DNA of 64,000 nt from Glaciecola sp. XM2 (GTDB lineage: Bacteria; Pseudomonadota; Gammaproteobacteria; Enterobacterales; Alteromonadaceae), in NCBI RefSeq assembly GCF_018595715.1, contig NZ_JAHEOJ010000019.1:124001-188000 (forward strand), given 5' to 3'. The translations under genes were made by a program, and so were the position numbers. Under the pieces are notes generated by a model that did no database searches, was not told the origin of the DNA, and worked only from the letters and a program-made list of their open reading frames with translations. Shown piece after piece: positions 55,536 through 64,000 of this stretch; the first letter of the stretch is position 1; each line of letters starts with the position of its first letter.

Positions 55536-56231
55536 ATGAAAAACCTAAAAAGCATAATTGCAGCTTTAAGCCTAGCCGCTACATTCACAATGAGCACTGC
55601 TAATGCAACGCCCGTAACGATTAAGTTTGACGGCTTTGCAAACGGCTATAAAAACGTTAGCGTCGATCTAGACACACCAGATTTCGGCGGGACATTCAGA
55701 GCTGGCATGTACGATTTGTCACAAGTCGGTACAAGCGGAACATGGCTTGATAGCGTTGCTAACAACGAAATTTATGCATTTTGCGTAGAATTAGACGAGT
55801 CTATTGGTATCGGCAGTACCACAGTGTTTGACTTAGTCAAAGCAGAAGACGTACTTTCCGTTAGCTCTGTTACCACCATTGCAAAGTTGCTTTCTTCCCT
55901 TCCAGGTTTCGGTTTTAATGGAACAGTAAGTGGGGAAATTCAAGCATCTATATGGGAGCTGGTTTATGATGAAGCACTTCCAGGTGATTTTGACGCTGGT
56001 AATTTCGAAACTACCACGTTCACTACTAGCTCGATTCTAGCTGACGCTAAAGCGTATACTGGCCCTATCAAGTACGAGTTATTTGTACTTAGCAGCGTAG
56101 GTGATCCAGGCAAGCAAGACCTACTAGTTTGGCGTGAGGTGTCTGCTCCATCTACTTTAGCCTTGTTCGTGCTAGCGGGTGGTTTAATCGCAATGAGAGC
56201 GAGAAAGCAAAAGCTCATCAGCCGCGCCTAA
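55536..56231 (+). CDS. PEP-CTERM-type sorted surface protein
   Basis: 231 residues. The signal peptide is MKNLKSIIAALSLAATFTM, cleaved near ANATP. The mature part (VTIKFDGFANGYKNVSVDL, EIYAFCVELDESIGIGS, SGEIQASIWELVYDE) resembles exported proteins whose conserved WELxxD-type segment recurs in PEP-CTERM families, with one Cys. The C-terminus SAPSTLALFVLAGGLIAMRA then RKQK is a sorting signal with APS in place of PEP. It has a sigma-54-type promoter upstream and a terminator downstream. A surface or matrix role is inferred; no enzyme motif is visible. Confidence 0.82.
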   Translation: MKNLKSIIAALSLAATFTMSTANATPVTIKFDGFANGYKNVSVDLDTPDFGGTFRAGMYDLSQVGTSGTWLDSVANNEIYAFCVELDESIGIGSTTVFDLVKAEDVLSVSSVTTIAKLLSSLPGFGFNGTVSGEIQASIWELVYDEALPGDFDAGNFETTTFTTSSILADAKAYTGPIKYELFVLSSVGDPGKQDLLVWREVSAPSTLALFVLAGGLIAMRARKQKLISRA

Positions 56232-56294
56232 AAACGCCATACACTTTTATGGTAAAGCAATTAATAATGCGCTTTACTCATAATGCAAAGAATT

Positions 56295-56323
56295 AAAAGC
56301 AAGCCTTTAAGGCTTGCTTTTTT
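56295..56323 (+). terminator. Rho-independent terminator after the third PEP-CTERM-type gene
   Basis: AAAAGCAAGCCT and AGGCTTGCTTTT form a 12-bp perfect stem with a 3-nt loop and a T tract, 64 nt past the stop. Confidence 0.9.
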
Positions 56324-56455
56324 ATTGGTGAAAATAAATGAGAAAATCAATGTTGCGGGAATGCGTAACATACGCGTGCATGCATGAACATTGATATTTG
56401 CAAAGCTTTGCTTTTTAATAATAGTTTTAGGCGTTAGGAGCGTTTCGAATTGAGT

Positions 56456-57445
56456 ATGCATAATATGACATACAAGATTGGTACAGTTTTCTGCATAACC
56501 ATGCTCCTAGTAAACTATTTGCTGGGTTTTATGTCTTTTGACTTCCCAAGAGATTCCATTGAGGCGCGAGACGCTGGCGCGGCGGTCGTGTTGCCCATAT
56601 TAACCACTCTTTGTTTTGTTGGGCAGGGCTTTTTGGTGCGCGTGTTTACTCAAAACATGTCGGTATTGATTGCACACAGGCGAGGACGAACGCTTGAACA
56701 AGTTAGTATTTACCTCAAACACATCATTCTCACAAATGTGAAACGCGCTCTTCCGTTCATATTTGGGATCATGCTTTTTGTCGTCGCTGTATACTTTAGT
56801 TCGCAAGGATTAATCTTAGCCGATACCGGCAACCAATATCGTTACATTTTACTGCTACAAGCACTGCCCCTCTGGATTTCAATTTTGTGCTTTGCCTACA
56901 CTGTGCTCGTAATTTATATGCTCATGCATAGGCATATTGCAAAGAACCTCAGAGTGCGCCTGTTTGAAATCGAAAAAATGCAACCCCTGAGCAATATTGT
57001 GCTTGCGAGCTTTTCTGTAGCTAGTGCATTGGTTTCGGTTTACGCGATGCAAGTAGTTGTTATTAATATTCCACTCGCTGATATTATCTTAATAAGCACC
57101 GCTTTAATGTTAACCCTAGGGCTTTTGATTTGGCCACTTGTCGTGGTTAGAGCAAAACTCTATGAGAGCCGAGAAAATACCGTCGACCGCCTCAATGAAT
57201 CATTAAACATTCAACTGCAAAGACAGCCAGAAACAAAATCGACGAGACGCTTGGTCGACGACAATATCCGTATGCAGTTTATCAGCGACCTGTTGCTTGT
57301 TAGGAAGGAGGTTGCAGAAACAAGCCTTTTCCCAATAAACCTGCCATTTACATCAAAACTTGTCATGCTAATGCTACTGCCTTTTGTTTCGTGGGTTGGT
57401 GCTGCTTTGGTGAGTCAAATGCTCAAAGTGGTAGTGCCTGTATGA
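56456..57445 (+). CDS. Multi-helix membrane protein of unknown family (first of a tandem pair)
   Basis: About 329 residues from the ATG at 56456 (a TTG at 56450 is an alternative); AGGAG lies about 13 bases before. Helix pairs occur at about 8-28 and 45-60, then 98-118 and 130-155, then 190-245. A soluble stretch with RLNESLNIQLQRQPETKSTR is followed by a conserved block (LLLVRKEVAETSLFPINLP) and a last helix (MLLPFVSWVGAALVS). The downstream gene has the same plan with clear similarity, so the two arose by duplication. Its stop overlaps the next start as ATGA. I do not recognise the family; channel or sensor roles would be speculation. Confidence 0.65.
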   Translation: MHNMTYKIGTVFCITMLLVNYLLGFMSFDFPRDSIEARDAGAAVVLPILTTLCFVGQGFLVRVFTQNMSVLIAHRRGRTLEQVSIYLKHIILTNVKRALPFIFGIMLFVVAVYFSSQGLILADTGNQYRYILLLQALPLWISILCFAYTVLVIYMLMHRHIAKNLRVRLFEIEKMQPLSNIVLASFSVASALVSVYAMQVVVINIPLADIILISTALMLTLGLLIWPLVVVRAKLYESRENTVDRLNESLNIQLQRQPETKSTRRLVDDNIRMQFISDLLLVRKEVAETSLFPINLPFTSKLVMLMLLPFVSWVGAALVSQMLKVVVPV

Positions 57446-58431
57446 GAGCGCGTATCCAAAGATTTCTCATGAAAAACGTGACGCTTTCAAGAGTGATTGT
57501 CTTGTCTGTCTTATATTTTGCAATCATGGTGCTAGCGGCCTTTTATTTAGGTGTATTTGAGTCTCAAGCAACTTACAGAGAACGAAATGCAGCAATCGGA
57601 ATGCCCTTACTTACCGCCTACAGTTTTATTTGCAATTACTACTTGCTTGCGCGCGCACGATTCTGTCTTTATGAGTTTTTAACCTTAAATCAACTAATTC
57701 GCAGAGAAAAATGGGTGTTAAACAAACTTGTTAAACGCTCGTGGTTAAATTTCAAAGTCGCTTGGGTGGTTGGTATTACCATTACGCTTGTTTATTTATA
57801 CACCGAAGGTTTACTGGCAGTGGACCTAGATCCGCTGATTCTATTTTTAAATGTCTCTGCGGTGCCATTTTGGTCAATGTGTATGCTGCTCATACTGCAG
57901 TTAATTTTTATTACCCGCTTGGTCATAAAACACTTTTTAGATAAAGAGCGCATTGGCATATTTGGTAATAAAAAACTATTGCCAATATCAGACTTGGTGA
58001 TTTCAAATACGGTTATGACAGTGTTTTTCTTCGCGCTTTTTCCGGTGTTCTGGATAAACAAAGACATACCCATTATAGATAAAGCGCTAATAATCGTTGT
58101 TCTGATTGCCATTGTTTCGCTGTTGTTTCGCCCAGTGATAAAAGTACAAAAGAGCATTGCGCTTCAAAAACAACAAGCCTTGGAACGCATTAATAATTCA
58201 ATGCTTGTTATTTTTGACCACCGCCAAATTAATATGCGCAGGCTCACCGACGATCCGGAGAGATTGCGCAGGCTCAGTTCGCTAGTGGCATTAAAGCAAG
58301 AGGTTTCCAAAGCATCAGAATGGCCAATTGATTTGCCTCAGAGCATAAAAGGCGTGCTTGTAGCTATTTCTATTCCACTTTCGTGGGCAATAGGCTCGTT
58401 GATTGAAACGTTTATATCAACTGTACTGTGA
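57442..58431 (+). CDS. Multi-helix membrane protein of unknown family (second of a tandem pair)
   Basis: 329 residues from the ATG at 57442, which overlaps the stop of its paralogue by four bases; a longer frame from 57391 is a shadow. The plan matches the upstream protein: helix pairs near 12-32 and 45-65, then 95-115 and 130-155, then 185-235, an ALERINNSMLVIF stretch, the shared block LVALKQEVSKASEWPIDLP and a final helix ISIPLSWAIGSLIE. The two proteins are of equal length and may form a heteromer. Function unknown. No gene of known role adjoins the pair in the same direction. Confidence 0.65.
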   Translation: MRARIQRFLMKNVTLSRVIVLSVLYFAIMVLAAFYLGVFESQATYRERNAAIGMPLLTAYSFICNYYLLARARFCLYEFLTLNQLIRREKWVLNKLVKRSWLNFKVAWVVGITITLVYLYTEGLLAVDLDPLILFLNVSAVPFWSMCMLLILQLIFITRLVIKHFLDKERIGIFGNKKLLPISDLVISNTVMTVFFFALFPVFWINKDIPIIDKALIIVVLIAIVSLLFRPVIKVQKSIALQKQQALERINNSMLVIFDHRQINMRRLTDDPERLRRLSSLVALKQEVSKASEWPIDLPQSIKGVLVAISIPLSWAIGSLIETFISTVL

Positions 58432-58479
58432 TTGCTGCGTGGTTCTTCTTTGAAGGACTCACGACACTCGACATTTTAG

Positions 58480-59502
58480 TCATGACTGGTTGCGCAAAAT
58501 ATTCAATACGCGGTTGTATATAATGTTGGTGAGCATCACGCGGTCATCGCCAGTCGTGTTTGTGAACTGAACAACAACGGTGTCAATATCTGAGTGATAC
58601 TTCGCTATGCTTGAATATCCAAGTACCCATCCTGTATGCCCATATTCATAAAGGCTGCTGTATATGGCTTGCTCTTGTTTGTTTAACAACGTGCCGTCAT
58701 TGAGCGCTCGAATGAATCTACCTACGTTTTCAGCGCTTGCTACGTAGCCCTGGTCTAAGTGTTTGAGGTCATCCTCATAACCTACATAATAACCGCTCAT
58801 TAAGCGCGTATTGTCGACTTCATGAATAGAGAAGTAGGTATCGTGCAGTTTTAATGGTGTAAGAATGTGGTTTTCAATGTATTGCGTGTAGTCGTAGCCT
58901 AAGGTTTTGCTCATCAGTATCTGCAACAGCAGATAGTTGGTATTTGAATATGCGTAATCAGTCCCAGGTTGGAAGTCTGCGGGTTTATCCAATGCTAAAG
59001 CCAACGTGTCAAGCGAACTTGATGCCCAATCAAAGCCATCTTGATCGGTAAAGTTAGGGATCCCGCTACGATGCATTACCATCATTCGTATGGTTATTTG
59101 ATCTGCATACTCGATTCGCTGCGCCAAGTCGGGTAGATAATCGGCGAGGGTTTTGTCTAAATCGAGCTGGTCAGCGGCTGCTAATTTGGCTACCGCAACG
59201 GCCTCATATAATTTAGCAATGCTTGCGATTTTAAAAAGTGCAGAGCCGTAAGCCGGTATTTGTTCAGCGCGATTATGCCAACCACTTGTGTATATATGTG
59301 CCGGCTCACTGGCTCTTTGTGAGTATATGATTATCCCGTCTAAACCATTTTTGGTCGCTTGCTGAACCTCCGCCTCTACTGTCACCGGTAAAGGTTTCAT
59401 GTAATAAAGTGCATATTCCCAAGGCGCGAAAAAATAGATACTGGTAGTGGTTAGCGAAATTGCTAACACAATCTTCAGGGTAATTTTTTGCCACTTATGC
59501 AT
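58480..59502 (-). CDS. Serine hydrolase of the beta-lactamase/class C family
   Basis: 340 residues. An N-terminal hydrophobic segment (KIVLAISLTTTSIYFFA) serves as anchor or signal. The penicillin-binding-type active site is present: SxxK in IASIAKLYEAV (Ser near residue 93), YxN in YAYSNTNYLLLQ (about 186) and HTG in EYGHTGWVLG near 283, in place of KTG. Members of this group hydrolyse esters or peptides, and D-amino-acid substrates are common, but true lactamase action is not implied. It faces the DUF3667 gene on the same strand; the region between is short. Confidence 0.85.
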   Translation of the reverse strand: MHKWQKITLKIVLAISLTTTSIYFFAPWEYALYYMKPLPVTVEAEVQQATKNGLDGIIIYSQRASEPAHIYTSGWHNRAEQIPAYGSALFKIASIAKLYEAVAVAKLAAADQLDLDKTLADYLPDLAQRIEYADQITIRMMVMHRSGIPNFTDQDGFDWASSSLDTLALALDKPADFQPGTDYAYSNTNYLLLQILMSKTLGYDYTQYIENHILTPLKLHDTYFSIHEVDNTRLMSGYYVGYEDDLKHLDQGYVASAENVGRFIRALNDGTLLNKQEQAIYSSLYEYGHTGWVLGYSSIAKYHSDIDTVVVQFTNTTGDDRVMLTNIIYNRVLNILRNQS

Positions 59503-59570
59503 GGTGTGAGATACCGTATTTGTTGAGGTGGAAGCTGTTTAAATAGTCATCATACCTGTAATAAATATGC

Positions 59571-60332
59571 TCATACAACCGTAATTAAGAATATCTTAAA
59601 ACCCATGAAAAGTGATATGAAAACTATTGAAAGCGCATAGGTTAGAAGAGCTTGTAACAGCATCAATATTACATGTTTCTTCTTAAAAAATGTCGTAAAT
59701 ACAATGATGGCATAGGTCATTGAAAACAGCAAAGTCATCAGCTCAACAATGTCCTGCCTAATACCGGTAAGCGCAAGGAAGATAGACGCGCCGTAAATCA
59801 AAGACTGGTGGCCCGTGATATACAAATTCAGCACTACATGTTCTAAAAATCGGCGCTTGGCATTTGCAAAGGCAATATAGCTAGACAGCGCATACACCGG
59901 TGTTAGCAACAAGGTAGTGTATGCGTAATTACTCGAAAACCACTCTATAAGTGCCTGCATCGAGTCGCTAACGCCACTTTGTTCGTCGTTAGCCGCGTTT
60001 GTATAACCTTCAAACAGCTGATCTATAAAGGTAGTGCTTCCCATGAGTTTGGTCATTAAAAAAAACAAGGTCGCCAAAGTAAAGGCATAAGTGATGGGTT
60101 GTGAGTAACGCGTGCGCATGCCGGCTAAATATTGGGTGATACTAGCAGCTGGGTGCAAGGTCATTTCTTTGATCGTGAAAAACAAACCTCGGTTAAGTTG
60201 AAAAACTGCGTCTGACAAATCCTTCAGAAGTTTTACTGTGCTTAAGGTATCTAGAGAGGTTTTTTGACCGCAATGTGCACAATAGTTGTGAGTGGTTTGG
60301 TGACCACAATTTTTACAGGTTTGCTGAGTCAT
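59571..60332 (-). CDS. DUF3667 family membrane protein with zinc ribbon
   Basis: 253 residues from the ATG at 60332; a TTG at 60338 would add two. The N-terminus carries a zinc-ribbon-like pattern CKNCGHQTTHNYCAHCGQK with four Cys. The segment NRGLFFTIKEMTLHPAASI followed by AGMRTRYSQPITYAF is the DUF3667 signature. Five or so hydrophobic helices follow. The family has no established function. It lies just upstream of the serine hydrolase on the same strand, with a gap of 68 nt. Confidence 0.8.
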   Translation of the reverse strand: MTQQTCKNCGHQTTHNYCAHCGQKTSLDTLSTVKLLKDLSDAVFQLNRGLFFTIKEMTLHPAASITQYLAGMRTRYSQPITYAFTLATLFFLMTKLMGSTTFIDQLFEGYTNAANDEQSGVSDSMQALIEWFSSNYAYTTLLLTPVYALSSYIAFANAKRRFLEHVVLNLYITGHQSLIYGASIFLALTGIRQDIVELMTLLFSMTYAIIVFTTFFKKKHVILMLLQALLTYALSIVFISLFMGFKIFLITVV

Positions 60333-60559
60333 ATTCAATGAGTAAAGGTTTTGTGGTGCTTGGCAGTCAGTACAGCAGATGTCGCTTGTTTACACAAGCG
60401 CTATATAAAACGTTGTAAACGATTGGCCCTTAGAGCGATGAGAAGATTCTTAAAACGTTTATTCGATATGTGTAATATATTGCACGGTTGATTTCTGCAC
60501 TCCGAAAGGCTCACTTATCGACTATACTGACTCACTCCTAACCCAGCAAAGTTGAATCA

Positions 60560-61330
60560 ATGCTTCTCTACAAACTCGTCGCGCTTATCACATTTCCATT
60601 ATTGGTTTTACAGGGTAAAAAAGTACGCAAAACAGCGCTAAAGTTGCCTGAGGCGGATGGCGAAAGAGCAGGTGGTCCAAGTTCAAATAATGCATCGAGC
60701 TCACAAACACCACTATCGTTGCTTATCATGGGTGACTCTGCGGCAGCGGGTGTGGGAGCAACTCATCAAGATGAGGCACTGCTTGGTAATATTCGCAAAC
60801 ACTTAGATGCAAGAATAGGTGCAACATGGCGCTTAATTGCAGAGTCAGGTATGCAAACCCGCGATATGCTGGCGCATGCAGAGGCAAACCTGAGTGAAAA
60901 TGAGGTGTTTGATGTCGTGGTACTGAGTTTAGGCGTAAACGATGTAACGTCGTTTTGTACTAGTAAGACTCGTTTAAACAGCCTTCGCGCTTTATGTGAG
61001 TTCTGCACAACACAACTACACGCTAAACATATTATTATCAGTGGCATGCCACCTATGGGGAAATTCCCGTTGCTCCCTCAGCCGCTGCGATATGTTTTAG
61101 GCGCTAGAGCAACACATTTTGACAGACAACAGGAAGCTTATGTGAAAAAGCATAATCGTGATGTGAGCGACGGCCAAAGTGAAGCCTTAAGCGTCCATAT
61201 GTATTACCTTCCGATGAACTTTGAGGCGGATGCCAGCGCCATGGCACAAGATGGGTTCCATCCCGGTCCTCACATATATGAGCAATGGGGCAAAGCGGTT
61301 GCGGATATTGTCAATCAACAAGTGCTTTAA
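60560..61330 (+). CDS. SGNH/GDSL-type esterase
   Basis: 256 residues. After a hydrophobic N-terminus (LLYKLVALITFPLLVLQ), which may be an uncleaved anchor, the SGNH blocks appear in order: LIMGDSAAAGVGA with the nucleophile Ser (about 59), VLSLGVNDVTS with the Gly/Asn pair (Asn near 131) and DGFHPGPHIYEQWG with the Asp and His (about 235-238). The order and spacing fit lipase/acyl-esterase GDSL enzymes. The substrate could be a lipid or an acetylated sugar. It is divergent from the DUF3667 gene; the S9 peptidase follows after a 279-nt gap with no gene. Confidence 0.85.
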   Translation: MLLYKLVALITFPLLVLQGKKVRKTALKLPEADGERAGGPSSNNASSSQTPLSLLIMGDSAAAGVGATHQDEALLGNIRKHLDARIGATWRLIAESGMQTRDMLAHAEANLSENEVFDVVVLSLGVNDVTSFCTSKTRLNSLRALCEFCTTQLHAKHIIISGMPPMGKFPLLPQPLRYVLGARATHFDRQQEAYVKKHNRDVSDGQSEALSVHMYYLPMNFEADASAMAQDGFHPGPHIYEQWGKAVADIVNQQVL

Positions 61331-61609
61331 ATAAGCCAAACCTCATTTGTAAAAGTCTTCATAGGTGAAGCATGAACCAAGGCGATGCAAGCACGCGGCA
61401 TAAGCGGGGGAGGTAAGTGCCATAGTTTTAATCGCGTTAGATGTATAAATCAACAAAATCTGTATGCTAACCAAGTCCTTAAAGGAACATTGCGCCAGCA
61501 TCCTTCCTAGTTTACCCTAGCTAACACAAACCAAAGCGCTCAAAAACGTGCGACTCCATTGCATCGTAATAGCGGCTAGGTTCATGAATAATAACGACAG
61601 AGAATAACA

Positions 61610-64000
61610 ATGAAACATACAACGTACTTTCTAGCTCTAACACTTATCTTCCTTGCGCCTTTGGCTTTAGCTGAGCCTATCGACAAGGCGTTGATTAGCA
61701 AAATCACGCTACAAGATGAAAACGCGGCGCACGCTCTTAACGCGCATCCTTTTCAATCCACTGCCGAGCACAACATTGTTAGGAAGATTTCGCAGGCATT
61801 AGACGAGGGGCAGCCAATCCGCGTCTTTAACGAGGAAAAGGTTTGGAACGCACTTGGCGGACAAGCGGGCGGCACCCACATGTTACGCTTTTCTATATCG
61901 GCACATCAGTTTGTAACCGGTAAACTTAACGTTGAAGGTGCTGCGAACGTTTCATTGTTTTTAAACGGCCAGGCCATCAGTGGTGATGGTGAGTTTTCAC
62001 TAAAGCTCCTAAATCAAGACCATCGTGCACTGTTGATTGTGTCGGGTGTTGAAGATTGGGAAAGCTTTACAATAGCATGGGAAACACCGGAGCAAGAGCA
62101 ACAAAACAATCAGAAGGTCGCCGTGACCTTTGGTGATGATAGTAAGCGCATGCGCCCGACTATGCGTCACTTTTACGATAGTAAAAACGTGGGCATGCTT
62201 GATTTGTCACCTAACGGTGAATTGCTAATGTGGTCAAAGAGCTGGTATAGCGATTTAGGTGGCGATACTCCCCATAGTTTGGTGGAAATTATCGATGTAG
62301 ATTCGCAAAACGTGGTGTATCGCTTTCAAGGTACAACACCGCGCAATGTTACCTGGCGAGATGACAGCAAAGTACTGGCATTTGTGCATGACAATACAAT
62401 ATTTGAGCTAGATACCAGCTCTTGGGGCTTAAAGGAGTTAGCGACGGACATTAAAGACGTTCGCAGTCTCGAATACTTAAGCGATGGCGAACTCCTTTTG
62501 TCATGGCATAAACCTGAAGATAAGCCTCATGCGTTTACTAAGAGACTTCGTGCGTTAGAAGACCGCTGGAACTACTTTCGCGGCAATCAGCAGCTTTACA
62601 TACTTGATATTCAATCTGGCTTATTCAAACAGGTTACCGATAACGCGCTATCGACAAGAGTATTCGATATAAATGCCGAGCAAAGAACGGCGATTATTGG
62701 CAGAAATCCTATCGATTACGATCAGCCCCCGCATAGTTTAACCCAACTCCTCGAAATTGATTTAGATACGTCTGATGAGCGCTTGTTGGGAGAGTATAGA
62801 ACTCTCAATACTGCGCAGTATCATAAGGACGGCATCATCGTCATTGCTGGACCAAGTTTTAGTGACGGTTTGGGCGAAAACATCGGCCAAGAGTCAATTG
62901 CCAACGATTACGATGGTCAGTTGTATCTGCTGGATAATAATAACAACACAAAACCATTATCATTGAATTTTGACCCTAGCATTAGCGGCGCTCAAGTGTT
63001 TGCAAACGGCAATCTTTTGCTGAATGTGACCGAACAAGACCGTCAACAGCTATATGAATATGACGTTGACGATGAGCGCTTTTCCAAAGTTGAAATAAAC
63101 GTAGAAGCAATGACTGCATTCTCTATTTCTGAGGGCAGGCGGCCACAGTTGGTGTATGCTGGCAGTAACGCTACTGTTCCGCAGCGCGTATATACAAAAA
63201 GACTCAGAGCGAGTAACGACACGCGTTTGTTTGATTCAGTGAGCGAGGATTTTAGCAATATTGAGTTGGTCACCCTTAAGGATTGGGATTACACGACTGA
63301 ATCAGGGCAGTTCATTGATGGGCGTGTGTACTATCCTGCCGATTTTGATGAAACAAAGAAATATCCAGCGATTATTTATTACTACGCAGGCACAGTGCCC
63401 GTAGGTCGGGGGTTTACTGGGCGCTATCCGTTTAGTTGGTATGCGTCGATGGGCTACGTTGTGTATGTCTTGCAACCCTCTGGCACTATTGGATATGGGC
63501 AAGAATTTTCGGCGCGTCATGTCAATGCTTGGGGTATTAATACCGCTGAGGAAATCATTGAAAGCACAAAAGCCTTTGTTGATGCGCATGCATTCGTAGA
63601 TGAAAGTCGTCTTGGTAACATGGGCGCATCTTATGGCGGCTTCATGACCATGTATTTGGCTACAAAAACCGACATGTTTGCTGCATCCATCTCACACGCG
63701 GGCATCAGTAATTTAACCTCCTATTGGGGCCATGGCTGGTGGGGCTATGGCTACTCTGGTATTGCAACCAAAGGCTCGTGGCCTTGGAATAGAACCAGTC
63801 TTTATGTTGAGCAAAGCCCAGTGTTTGCCGCCGACAAGGTGACGACACCGCTGTTGCTAGTGCATGGTGACGCCGACACTAACGTACCGGTAGGCGAGAG
63901 CCACCAGATGTATACTGCGCTTATGCTGCTTGGCAAAGATGTTGAGCTGATTGAGTTTCAAGGCGATGACCATCATGTGAATAGCCGTGAACGACGCTTC
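61610..64000 (+). CDS. S9-family prolyl oligopeptidase-like peptidase (3' end outside window)
   Basis: The frame is open for 797 codons from the ATG at 61610 to the window edge. A signal peptide (MKHTTYFLALTLIFLAPLALA) exports it. The first ~570 residues look like a beta-propeller domain with repeated short segments (VSLFLNGQAIS, MLDLSPNGELLMWS). The alpha/beta-hydrolase domain at the end has the catalytic Ser674 in GASYGGFM, Asp756 in HGDADTNVP and His788/789 in GDDHHV, giving a complete triad. It likely degrades oligopeptides in the periplasm. Only the last few tens of residues seem missing. Confidence 0.88.
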   Translation, partial: MKHTTYFLALTLIFLAPLALAEPIDKALISKITLQDENAAHALNAHPFQSTAEHNIVRKISQALDEGQPIRVFNEEKVWNALGGQAGGTHMLRFSISAHQFVTGKLNVEGAANVSLFLNGQAISGDGEFSLKLLNQDHRALLIVSGVEDWESFTIAWETPEQEQQNNQKVAVTFGDDSKRMRPTMRHFYDSKNVGMLDLSPNGELLMWSKSWYSDLGGDTPHSLVEIIDVDSQNVVYRFQGTTPRNVTWRDDSKVLAFVHDNTIFELDTSSWGLKELATDIKDVRSLEYLSDGELLLSWHKPEDKPHAFTKRLRALEDRWNYFRGNQQLYILDIQSGLFKQVTDNALSTRVFDINAEQRTAIIGRNPIDYDQPPHSLTQLLEIDLDTSDERLLGEYRTLNTAQYHKDGIIVIAGPSFSDGLGENIGQESIANDYDGQLYLLDNNNNTKPLSLNFDPSISGAQVFANGNLLLNVTEQDRQQLYEYDVDDERFSKVEINVEAMTAFSISEGRRPQLVYAGSNATVPQRVYTKRLRASNDTRLFDSVSEDFSNIELVTLKDWDYTTESGQFIDGRVYYPADFDETKKYPAIIYYYAGTVPVGRGFTGRYPFSWYASMGYVVYVLQPSGTIGYGQEFSARHVNAWGINTAEEIIESTKAFVDAHAFVDESRLGNMGASYGGFMTMYLATKTDMFAASISHAGISNLTSYWGHGWWGYGYSGIATKGSWPWNRTSLYVEQSPVFAADKVTTPLLLVHGDADTNVPVGESHQMYTALMLLGKDVELIEFQGDDHHVNSRERRF

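Noticed and set aside
1-64000. CRISPR arrays, tRNA or rRNA genes, insertion sequences, att sites
   Set aside because: No regular spaced repeats, no T-arm-like motif in gaps, no transposase or integrase reading frames were seen.

Overview
The window looks like chromosomal DNA of a marine gammaproteobacterium of the Alteromonadales (Alteromonas/Glaciecola/Aliiglaciecola-like). This is inferred from the gene mix: GlrK/QseG/GlrR, an MshQ-like DUF6701 protein, class II DAHP synthase, a GPH-family sugar symporter with a porin, a large TonB-dependent receptor, several GGDEF proteins and PEP-CTERM proteins. No rRNA, tRNA, insertion sequence, phage module or CRISPR array was seen.

Layout. 1-10 kb: a membrane diguanylate cyclase, a ThrE-type exporter, an orphan CheB, an RND efflux pump with its adaptor, asnS and a small membrane protein. 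10.3-14.1 kb: a sigma-54 promoter and terminator enclosing about 120 nt without an ORF, then glrK-qseG-glrR; the position matches that of the GlmY small RNA in enterobacteria. 14.2-19.5 kb: biotin genes, bioA divergent from bioBFCD, with a BirA-type operator between them. 19.5-25.3 kb: a low-molecular-weight phosphatase, btuC-like and btuD-like genes split by an inverted glpK, and class II DAHP synthase. 25-34 kb: a GGDEF protein, a GPH sugar symporter behind two LacI-type palindromes, a PstS-like protein plus porin operon, a PAS-PAS-GGDEF-EAL protein and an ATM1-type ABC exporter. 34-41 kb: hrpB, a thioredoxin-fold lipoprotein, DUF3185 and DUF2750 proteins and a TonB-dependent receptor.

41-64 kb is more accessory: an orphan MshQ-like LamG protein, a DUF4105/Lnb-type protein with a DUF3015 partner, a GGDEF gene broken by one missing base, three PEP-CTERM-type proteins, an FKBP isomerase, the eroded 3' end of an asparagine synthase gene, an amino-acid-oxidase-like protein with permuted motif order, a tandem pair of paralogous membrane proteins, a serine hydrolase, a DUF3667 protein, an SGNH hydrolase and an S9 peptidase cut by the window edge.

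Main observations. (1) A candidate sigma-54-driven small RNA lies directly upstream of glrK. (2) All three PEP-CTERM-type genes have a -24/-12 element with exact GG-N10-GC geometry just upstream, so they look like a small sigma-54 regulon; their exosortase and regulator must lie elsewhere. (3) Between these genes lie two decayed coding remnants, which suggests an eroded exopolysaccharide or sorting locus. (4) The oxidase-like protein carries the normally C-terminal DAAO motif ahead of its Rossmann motif. All calls come from reading the sequence; no database search or computation was run.
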